DNA of 64,000 nt from NCBI GenBank assembly GCA_016192145.1, contig JACPUT010000009.1, positions 1-64,000 of the forward strand, read 5' to 3'. Positions 40,907 through 47,459 of this stretch are shown one piece after another. The number at the start of each line of letters is the position of its first letter. The stretch's first letter is position 1. A model generated the notes under the pieces. That model saw only the letters and a list, made by a program, of their open reading frames with translations. It made no database searches and was not told the origin of the DNA. The translations under genes were made by a program, and so were the position numbers. The DNA is from Acidobacteriota bacterium (GTDB lineage Bacteria; Acidobacteriota; Holophagae; Holophagales; Holophagaceae).

Positions 40907-42346
40907 CTAGGCCTTCGCCACCACATCCCTCCACCGGAGCCGCGCGGCCCTCATGGCCCCGGGATCCCCTCGGGGCTCGAAGCGGCGATCCAAGGGATAG
41001 GCGCCTTCCAGGGCCTTGAGATCGGGGAACATCCCCACGCCCAGGCCCGCCAGCATGGCCGCGCCCAGGGCCGTGGTCTCCAGCAGCTTGGGCCGCAGCA
41101 GCGGGATGCCCAGGAGGTCCGCCTGCATCTGCATCAGCAGATCGTTGGCGGCGGCGCCCCCATCCACCCGCAGTTCCGTGAGGGGCCCGCCGAGCTCCTC
41201 GGCCATGGCCTCCAGGATGTCCGCCTGGGCATGGGCGATGCCCTCCAGGGCCGCCCGGGCCAAGTGCGCGGACGTGGTGCCCCGGGTGATGCCGTGGATG
41301 AGGCCCCGGGCCTCGGGCCGCCAGTGGGGCGCGCCCAGCCCCGCCAAGGCTGGAACGACGACGACGCCGGCGGAATCCGGCACCGAGCGCGCCAGCGCCT
41401 CCACCTCGGCGGCGGAACCGATGATGCCCAAGCCATCCCGCAGCCACTGCACCAGGGCGCCCGCCACGAAGGAGCCCCCCTCCAGGGCGAAGGTGGAAGC
41501 CTCGCCCAGGCGCCAGGCCACGGTGGTGAGCAGGCCCCGGGTGCTCGCCACCCGTCGGTCGCCCGTGTTCAGCAGCACGAAGCTGCCCGTGCCGTAGGTG
41601 AGCTTCGCCTGCCCCGCGCGATGGCAGCCCTGCCCGAAGAGCGCCGCCTGCTGATCCCCCGCGATGCCCCGCACGGGCAGGCCCTCGGGCAGGCCGGGGA
41701 CACCCCGGACCCGGCCGAAATCTCCCGCGCTCGGCCGCACCTCGGGCATCGCCACCTCGGAGATGCCGAAGCGCGCGCCCAGTTCCGGGGACCACGCCCC
41801 TGAACGCAGGTCGAAGAGCTGCGTTCGGCTCGCATTGCTCGGATCCGTGGCATGGTGGCCCGTGAGGCGCTTCAACAGCCAGGCGTCGGAGGTGCCGAAG
41901 GCCAACGGCCGCCCGGGATGGCGCGCCTGGATCCACCGCAGTTTGGTGGCGCTGAAGTAGGGATCCAAAGGCAGGCCCGTGGCCGCGCGGACCTCGGCTT
42001 CGTGCGGCTTCAGGGCCTGGCAGGCCTCCGTCGTCCGCCGGTCCTGCCAGACGATGGCCCGCCCCACGGCTTCGCCCGTGACCGCGTCCCATACGAAGGT
42101 CGTCTCCCGCTGGTTGGTGATCCCCAGGGCCGCGAAGCGCGAGGGATCCAGATCCGCCGTGGCTTCGCCCAGGGCCTGCAGCACCGAGGCCCAGATCTCC
42201 TCCGGCTCGTGCTCCACCCAGCCGGGCTCCGGGAAGTGCTGGGGGAAGGGGGCCGTCGCCCGTGCCATCACCTTCAGCTCCCCATCCACGACGAGCACCG
42301 TGGTGCCCGTCGTGCCCTGATCCAACCCGATGAGCAGATCCTTCAT
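40907..42346 (-). CDS. glpK: glycerol kinase
   Basis: 479 residues of the FGGY family: LLIGLDQGTTGTTVLV at the N-terminus (ATP phosphate loop), G-I-T-N-Q-R-E-T, the glycerol-contact region V-W-Q-D-R-R-T, G-I-A-G-D-Q-Q-A-A-L-F-G-Q, and a C-terminal ATPase lobe (V-D-G-G-A-A-A-N-D-L-L-M-Q). It phosphorylates glycerol to glycerol-3-phosphate. No glpF or glpD is adjacent. The start at ATG 42346 fits the family; longer frames are antisense noise. Confidence 0.94.
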   Translation of the reverse strand: MKDLLIGLDQGTTGTTVLVVDGELKVMARATAPFPQHFPEPGWVEHEPEEIWASVLQALGEATADLDPSRFAALGITNQRETTFVWDAVTGEAVGRAIVWQDRRTTEACQALKPHEAEVRAATGLPLDPYFSATKLRWIQARHPGRPLAFGTSDAWLLKRLTGHHATDPSNASRTQLFDLRSGAWSPELGARFGISEVAMPEVRPSAGDFGRVRGVPGLPEGLPVRGIAGDQQAALFGQGCHRAGQAKLTYGTGSFVLLNTGDRRVASTRGLLTTVAWRLGEASTFALEGGSFVAGALVQWLRDGLGIIGSAAEVEALARSVPDSAGVVVVPALAGLGAPHWRPEARGLIHGITRGTTSAHLARAALEGIAHAQADILEAMAEELGGPLTELRVDGGAAANDLLMQMQADLLGIPLLRPKLLETTALGAAMLAGLGVGMFPDLKALEGAYPLDRRFEPRGDPGAMRAARLRWRDVVAKA

Positions 42347-42374
42347 GCCTGAATCATCGGACCGCGGGGTGGGG

Positions 42375-42527
42375 TCCTTAGTCCTTGGCCCTTGGTCCTT
42401 AGTCCTTGGCCGGCATGCAGTGGCCATCGCCCGATTCACGCACCCTGGATGGCCATGAAGGCTTCCCGGCATGGGTCGGCGGTAGCCAAGGACCAAGGAC
42501 TAAGGACCGAGGACCAGGGACCTAAGG
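42375..42527. repeat. heptad inverted-repeat element F
   Basis: Left arm: TCCTTAG, TCCTTGG, CCCTTGG, TCCTTAG, TCCTTGG (42375-42409), five phased units. The spacer holds further inverted words (TGGCCATC / GATGGCCA). Right arm: CAAGGAC, CAAGGAC, TAAGGAC, CGAGGAC, CAGGGAC, then CTAAGG (42487-42527). It fills the gap between tpx (stop) and glpK (start). The unit sequence is unrelated to elements A-E. Confidence 0.88.
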
Positions 42528-42537
42528 CCCTACCCCC

Positions 42538-43083
42538 CTACTCCACGCCCTCCATGGCATCTTCCGGCGCTGGTCGGTGGTGCCGGGCCAGGATGGCCAG
42601 GGCCGAATCGTAGTCCGGCTCCCGGGCGAGATCGGGCACCAGCTCCGTGTGGACCACGGTGCCATCCTCGCTGAGGACGATGACCGCCCGGGCGAGCAGG
42701 CCCCGGAACGGGCCATCCACGAGGGTGAGGCCCAGCGCCAAGCCGAAGCCCGGATGGCGGAAGGCGGAGGCCGGCGTCACCCGGTCCAGCCCCTCCATCC
42801 CGCAGAAGCGTCCCTGGGCGAAGGGCAGATCCTCCGACACGCACAGCACCACCGTGTTGGGCAAATCCGCCGCCCGGGCGTTGAAGGCCCGGACGCTCGC
42901 CGCGCAGGTGGGCGTGTCCAGGCTGGGGAAGACGTTGATCACCACGCGCTGGCCTTCGAGATCCACGGAGGAAATCTCCGTGAGGTTCGTGCGCGTGAGC
43001 AGGAAGGGCGGGCAGGCATCCCCCACCAGCGGCAACTCGCCACAGGTATGGACGGGCGCGCCCCTCAGCGTGACGGTGGCCAT
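42538..43083 (-). CDS. tpx: thiol peroxidase
   Basis: 181 residues of the Tpx peroxiredoxin group. The peroxidatic Cys60 is in SLDTPTCAASV and the resolving Cys94 in F-A-Q-G-R-F-C-G, at nearly the same spacing as E. coli Tpx. It reduces hydroperoxides using thioredoxin. It has a ~10-residue C-terminal extension relative to typical members. It starts at ATG 43083 with an AGGTG site upstream. Confidence 0.92.
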   Translation of the reverse strand: MATVTLRGAPVHTCGELPLVGDACPPFLLTRTNLTEISSVDLEGQRVVINVFPSLDTPTCAASVRAFNARAADLPNTVVLCVSEDLPFAQGRFCGMEGLDRVTPASAFRHPGFGLALGLTLVDGPFRGLLARAVIVLSEDGTVVHTELVPDLAREPDYDSALAILARHHRPAPEDAMEGVE

Positions 43084-43194
43084 GCGGCACCTCCGGGCTA
43101 GGTGCTCCCAACCTACGTCCGGAAAGAAGCCCGGCCACCCCTTATTGATAAACTTCGTGACGCCTGACTATGGGGCCGCCGCGTGGAATTGATT

Positions 43195-43314
43195 CACCAC
43201 CAAGACTCCAAGGCACCAAGAAATGCCAAAGGCTTGGTGAAGGCGGCCTCGCTTCGTGACGCGGCGGCCTTAGTCCCTTCGCCTTTCTTGGTGCCTTGGC
43301 GTCTGGGAGGTGGC
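43195..43314. repeat. octad inverted-repeat element G
   Basis: Same layout as elements A-F but with period eight. Left arm: CACCAAGA, CTCCAAGG, CACCAAGA, AATGCCAA (43198-43229). Right arm, read in reverse complement, gives GACGCCAAGGCACCAAGAAA (about 43285-43304). The spacer of about 50 bases contains GCGGCC-type inverted words. It lies in the 251-bp gap between dinG (stop) and tpx (start); the rest of the gap shows no gene. Confidence 0.75.
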
Positions 43315-43334
43315 CCTTCGCTTTTCCATGGCCC

Positions 43335-45380
43335 TCACAGCTCGTGGAGGAAGGCCTCCACCTGTTCCCAGGCCCGCACGACGGGGAAGGGCGGCAGGGC
43401 GGCGCGCACCTGGGAGGCATAGCGCTTGCCGTTGCGATCCTCGCTGGGCAGGAGGATGCGGGGATCCAGCAGGGCGATGACGCCGCGGTCGGAGCGGGTG
43501 CGGATCAGGCGACCGAAACCCTGTTTCAGTTTCAGCGTCATTTGCGGCAGTTGGATGCCCCGGAATCCGAGCCCGTCCTGCTGGGCATCGGCCTGCCTGA
43601 TGCGGGCGGCGAGCACGGGATCATCCGGCGGCGCGAAGGGCAGGGCCGTGACGATGACGAGGCTCAGGGCCTCCCCGGGCATGTCCACGCCCTGCCAGAA
43701 GGAGGCGAGGCCCAGCAGCACCGCGTGGGGCGTCTGCTTGAAGCGCTCCAGCATGGCCTGGCGGTGGAGGCCCTCCCCCTGCACGAACACCGTGAGCCCC
43801 GGGCAGGCGCCCTCGATGCGGGGCCGGAAGGCCGCCATGGCCTTGCGGCTCGTGAAGAGCACGAGGGCCCGGCCCCGGCTGGCCGTGAGGAGGCGCACGA
43901 TGGCCTCCACGCTGGCCTCCACCCAGGCGGGGTCGCCGATGCCACCCATGCCCGCCTTGCGCTCCGGCATGCCCGGGGGCACGAAGAGCAGGCCCTGGTT
44001 GGCGAAGTCGAAGGGGCTCTCCACGAGCTCGCCGGCTTCGACCTCGGGTTTGCTGAGGCCCAGGCGCAGGCCCAACCCGTTGAAGCCGCGGCCATCCCGC
44101 AGCGTCGCCGACGTGAGCACCACCGTCTCGAAGCCGCGGCGCAGGTGCTGGTGGAAGAAGGGCCGCACGTCCACGGGGTTGCTCTTGAACACCACCATGT
44201 GGGCGCTCTCGCGGGTCAGCGTGCTCACCCAACCCTCGGGCTGGGAGAAGATCTGCTCCATGCGGCTGAAGGCCGTCTGCACGCGCTCCGCCAATCGGCC
44301 CCACTGGGGCTCCTCCCGATCCCGGGAGGCGAGGCTACGCAGCTCCTTGAGCAGGTCCTGGCCCGAGGCGATCCAGGCCTCCAGCGCGTCCGCCAGCGGG
44401 GCGAGGTCCACCTTCTCCAGGGGGTAGGTGCCCGTGTCGTGGGGCACGTGGGACATGAGCGAGATCCAGGCGGTCTCGAAGGGATCCCGCAGCGCGTCCA
44501 CGGCGCCGCCCTCGGCGTGGCCGCCCGCATCCTGGAGATCCGCCAGGAGCAGGCTCATGGCCCGGCTCGTCCACGTCTCGGCGCAGCTCTCCGTGAGCTG
44601 CTCCTCCAGCTCATGGGCCTCGTCCACGATGAGCACGGGCGCGTCCGGCAGCACCTGGCCGAAGGCGGATTCCCGCAGCACGCGATCCGCCAGGAGGAGG
44701 GCGTGGTTGGCGATGACGAGGTCGGCCTCCAGGATCTCGGCCCGCAGCTTCGTGAGGTAGCAGGTCTCGAAATGCATGCACTGGCGCCCCGTGCAGCGCT
44801 CGGCCCGGGCGTTCACCTTGTCCCACAGGGGGCTCTCGCCTTCGCCGTGGCGGCCCAGGGTTTCCCGATCCCCATCCTGGGTGCGCTCCGCCCAGTCGGG
44901 CAGGGCGCTCCAGAGACCGAAGTCCGCGCGCGTGAGTTCCGCCGGGGGGTGGGCCTTGAGTTCCTCGAAGGCCAGCTTGCAGAGGTAGTTGCTGCGGCCC
45001 TTGGCGAGCACCGCCTTCACCTTGCGCCCGAGAATGCCCTCGGCCCGGGGCAGGTCCTCCTCCAGGAGCTGACGCTGGAGCTGCTTCGTGCGCGTGGCCA
45101 CGATCACCGGCTGGCGCCCCGCGGCCAAGGAGGGGATGAGGTAGCCCAGGCTCTTGCCCGTGCCCGTGCCCGCCTCGATGGCCTGGATCACGGCGTCGGG
45201 CTTGTCCCCAGGCTCGCCGCCTCCGCGCTTCCAGTTCTCCTTGGCCGCCTGCCCATCCGCCACGGCGTTCCACACCAGCTCCGCCATGCGCGCCTGCCCG
45301 GGCCGCTCCTCCGCCCCCGGGAAGCAGGCGAAGAGGCGACCCTCGGGCGGGGCGAAGAAGCGGTCCATGGGATGGGACAT
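43335..45380 (-). CDS. dinG: DinG/YoaA-type ATP-dependent DNA helicase
   Basis: 681 residues of the XPD/DinG superfamily 2 group. Walker A is IEAGTGTGKSLGYLIPS, box II V-D-E-A-H-E-L, and the C-terminal helicase lobe has L-G-L-A-S-F-W-Q-G-V-D and QGFGRLIRTRSDRG. Four cysteines fit an Fe-S cluster (Y-L-C-K-L; R-C-T-G-R-Q-C-M-H-F-E-T-C). It unwinds DNA with overhangs, R-loops or D-loops in repair. Divergent from the blaI operon. Whether it corresponds to DinG or YoaA is not resolved. Confidence 0.88.
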   Translation of the reverse strand: MSHPMDRFFAPPEGRLFACFPGAEERPGQARMAELVWNAVADGQAAKENWKRGGGEPGDKPDAVIQAIEAGTGTGKSLGYLIPSLAAGRQPVIVATRTKQLQRQLLEEDLPRAEGILGRKVKAVLAKGRSNYLCKLAFEELKAHPPAELTRADFGLWSALPDWAERTQDGDRETLGRHGEGESPLWDKVNARAERCTGRQCMHFETCYLTKLRAEILEADLVIANHALLLADRVLRESAFGQVLPDAPVLIVDEAHELEEQLTESCAETWTSRAMSLLLADLQDAGGHAEGGAVDALRDPFETAWISLMSHVPHDTGTYPLEKVDLAPLADALEAWIASGQDLLKELRSLASRDREEPQWGRLAERVQTAFSRMEQIFSQPEGWVSTLTRESAHMVVFKSNPVDVRPFFHQHLRRGFETVVLTSATLRDGRGFNGLGLRLGLSKPEVEAGELVESPFDFANQGLLFVPPGMPERKAGMGGIGDPAWVEASVEAIVRLLTASRGRALVLFTSRKAMAAFRPRIEGACPGLTVFVQGEGLHRQAMLERFKQTPHAVLLGLASFWQGVDMPGEALSLVIVTALPFAPPDDPVLAARIRQADAQQDGLGFRGIQLPQMTLKLKQGFGRLIRTRSDRGVIALLDPRILLPSEDRNGKRYASQVRAALPPFPVVRAWEQVEAFLHEL

Positions 45381-45415
45381 TCAGTCAGTGTGGCGTAAAA
45401 AAGACGCAAAAACGA

Positions 45416-45460
45416 TCTACGGAAACTTCCGTTGACACTCTACGGATGGATCCGTAGATT
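45416..45460 (+). promoter_or_regulatory. blaI promoter with two operator dyads
   Basis: A -35 box TTGACA (45432-45437) and -10-like TAGATT (45455-45460) are 17 bp apart. The spacer holds a perfect dyad TCTACGGAT-GG-ATCCGTAGA (45439-45458). A second dyad ACGGAA-AC-TTCCGT (45419-45432), part of another TCTACGGA word at 45416, lies just upstream. This is how BlaI/MecI operators sit over their own promoter, with half-site TCTACGGA in place of the usual TACA type. Autorepression by the downstream BlaI is inferred. Confidence 0.78.
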
Positions 45461-45486
45461 CATCTCACCCCCACCCCGGAGCACCC

Positions 45487-45870
45487 ATGCCGCCCCTGCC
45501 CCGACCTTCGGATTTCGAACTCGCCATCCTGCGGGTGCTCTGGCGCCAGGGCTCCGCCACGGTGCGGCAGGTCTTCGAGGTGCTCCAGGGCGAGCGCGAG
45601 CTAGGTTACACCACGGTGCTGAAAACCATGCAGATCATGGCGGAGAAGGGGCTCGTGCTCCGAGATGAATCCGCCAAGACCCACCTCTACACCGCCGCCG
45701 AAGCGGAAACCACGACCCAGGGCAGCCTCGTGCAGGACCTGGTGGATCGCGCCTTCGGCGGTTCCGCCATGGGCCTCCTCACCCACGCCCTGAACGCCCA
45801 GAAGCCCAGCCAGGCCGACCTCGACCAGCTCCAGGCCCTCATCGAGCAGGCCCGGAAGGCCCGCCGATGA
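45487..45870 (+). CDS. blaI: BlaI/MecI-family repressor
   Basis: 127 residues. Winged HTH: ELAILRVLWRQGSATVRQVF, then LGYTTVLKTMQIMAEKGLV, with a C-terminal dimerisation helix region (V-Q-D-L-V-D-R-A-F-G-G-S). In known systems the repressor is cleaved after the M56 membrane peptidase senses its signal. Start at ATG 45487; stop overlaps the peptidase gene (ATGA). The symbol reflects family membership; no beta-lactamase is adjacent, so resistance is not implied. Confidence 0.9.
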   Translation: MPPLPRPSDFELAILRVLWRQGSATVRQVFEVLQGERELGYTTVLKTMQIMAEKGLVLRDESAKTHLYTAAEAETTTQGSLVQDLVDRAFGGSAMGLLTHALNAQKPSQADLDQLQALIEQARKARR

Positions 45871-47459
45871 GCCCCCACCTCCACGCGCTCGTCACCCGCC
45901 TCGGCCTCACCCTCCTCCACTTCCTATGGCAGGGCACCCTCCTCGCCCTCCTGCTGGGCGCCTTCCGGTGGATGCTCCAGGATCGATCGCCCCGCCTGAG
46001 GTACGCCCTCGCCTGTGGGATCCTCCTCGCGATGACGCTGGCCCCCTTCGCCACGTGGGCCGCCTTGGGGAGTCCCTCCCTTCGCAGCACGCTCTCGGAG
46101 GGCGGTTTCGCGCTCACGAAGGTCGCCCAAGGCGCCGTGGAGCTCCAGATCGTGGACCTCAGCCCCTGGCGTGCGGCCCTGCCTCTGTTCGTGGCCCTCT
46201 GGACCTTGGGTGTCGCGGCTCTCAGCCTCCGCCTCACCGGCAGCTGGGCCTGGGTGCAGTGGCTGCGCCGCCGCCGCGACACGGCCCCAGCTTCCAAGGA
46301 CTACCAACATCGGGTGCGCCACCTCTGCGAGCGCATGGGCCTGGATCGCACGGTCCGGCTGCTCATCTTCCCGCAGGTGCCCGGGCCCACCGTGCTTGGT
46401 TGGCTGCGCCCCGTGATTCTCATTCCGCCCGCCGCCCTCACGGGGCTCGCGCCGGACCAACTGGAGTGGATCCTCGCCCATGAGGTCGCCCACATCCTCC
46501 GGCATGACTACGCCCTCAACCTGCTGCAGTCCTGCGTCGAAGTGTTGCTCTTCTACCACCCGGCCGTGTGGTGGGTCTCCGCGAAGATCCGTCAGGAACG
46601 GGAGCTGTGCTGCGACGACCTGGCCGTGGAGATCTCAGGGGACGCCCTGGACTACGCCGCCGCCCTCACCCGCCTGGAGGCCCTCCGCCTCCGCGATCCC
46701 CATCCATCCCGCGCGGCGGGCCGACTGGCCCTCGCCGCCACCGGAGGTTCCTTCATGCATCGCATCCAACGCCTCATCGAACCGCCTTCCCCCAAGCCCC
46801 TCGCCCCCCGGGCCGGGCTCGTCCTCCTGCTCCTTCTCGGCACGGGCTTCGCCCTCCAGGCCCGGCACCGCCAAACCCCCGCCCAGGCCCCCGCGCCTGC
46901 GCCTGCGCCTGCGCCCAAACCCACCACGCGGCTCACCCTGGATCTCCGGCATGTGGAGCTCGTGCAGTTCCTCCGGATCCTCGCGGATGAGCTGAAGGTG
47001 AACCTCGTCGTCGCCCCCGACGTCCAAGGCACCGTGGACCTCCAGTACCGGGACACGCCCTGGGAGCAAATCCTGGACGCCAAGCTGGGGCCCGCCGGCT
47101 TCGCCTGGAGGCTGGAGAACGGCATCCTCCACGTGGCCCGCGCTTCGGCCCTGCAGGGCCGGATCCGGCTCACTGAGGCCTTCCTTAAGGCACGGACGGA
47201 TGGCTCACCCTACACCGGGCGCAAGATCACCTTCGACCTCAGATCTGTGCCGCTCTCTGAACTCCTTCGCCAGATATCCAAAGAAGGTGGGATCGACATC
47301 ACCATGGATATGCACGCTCAGAGCATTTACAGCTTTAAATTCACCGACACCCCTTGGGATCAGGTTCTCGACATCGTTCTCCTGACTGCGGGCCTCGATT
47401 GGGAAGTGAATGCGGCTGGGCTTCACGTCCTGCCGAAGCCCCCCACTCCCAAACCCTAG
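45867..47459 (+). CDS. BlaR1-like M56 peptidase fused to two STN/secretin-like domains
   Basis: 530 residues. Four or so membrane helices (about 10-30, 42-60, 95-120, 300-320). The M56 zinc peptidase has HEVAHILRHDYALNLLQ near residue 206, with Glu in E-R-E-L-C-C-D-D. An Ala-Pro repeat linker (APAPAPAPAP) follows. After it, instead of a penicillin-binding sensor, come two similar ~75-residue segments: L-T-L-D-L-R-H-V-E-L-V-Q-F-L-R-I-L ending W-E-Q-I-L-D, and I-T-F-D-L-R-S-V-P-L-S-E-L-L-R-Q-I ending W-D-Q-V-L-D. These match secretin/TonB short N-terminal (STN) domains. The last ~280 bp are clearly less GC-rich. Co-translated with blaI. Confidence 0.85.
   Translation: MSPHLHALVTRLGLTLLHFLWQGTLLALLLGAFRWMLQDRSPRLRYALACGILLAMTLAPFATWAALGSPSLRSTLSEGGFALTKVAQGAVELQIVDLSPWRAALPLFVALWTLGVAALSLRLTGSWAWVQWLRRRRDTAPASKDYQHRVRHLCERMGLDRTVRLLIFPQVPGPTVLGWLRPVILIPPAALTGLAPDQLEWILAHEVAHILRHDYALNLLQSCVEVLLFYHPAVWWVSAKIRQERELCCDDLAVEISGDALDYAAALTRLEALRLRDPHPSRAAGRLALAATGGSFMHRIQRLIEPPSPKPLAPRAGLVLLLLLGTGFALQARHRQTPAQAPAPAPAPAPKPTTRLTLDLRHVELVQFLRILADELKVNLVVAPDVQGTVDLQYRDTPWEQILDAKLGPAGFAWRLENGILHVARASALQGRIRLTEAFLKARTDGSPYTGRKITFDLRSVPLSELLRQISKEGGIDITMDMHAQSIYSFKFTDTPWDQVLDIVLLTAGLDWEVNAAGLHVLPKPPTPKP

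Noticed and set aside
25989-42527. CRISPR-like arrays
   Set aside because: Units are 7 bp and contiguous with no unique spacers of constant length, and the second arm is inverted; no cas genes are near.
45487-47459. Beta-lactam resistance locus
   Set aside because: BlaI and M56 proteins are present, but there is no beta-lactamase and no penicillin-binding sensor domain; the sensor part is STN-like.
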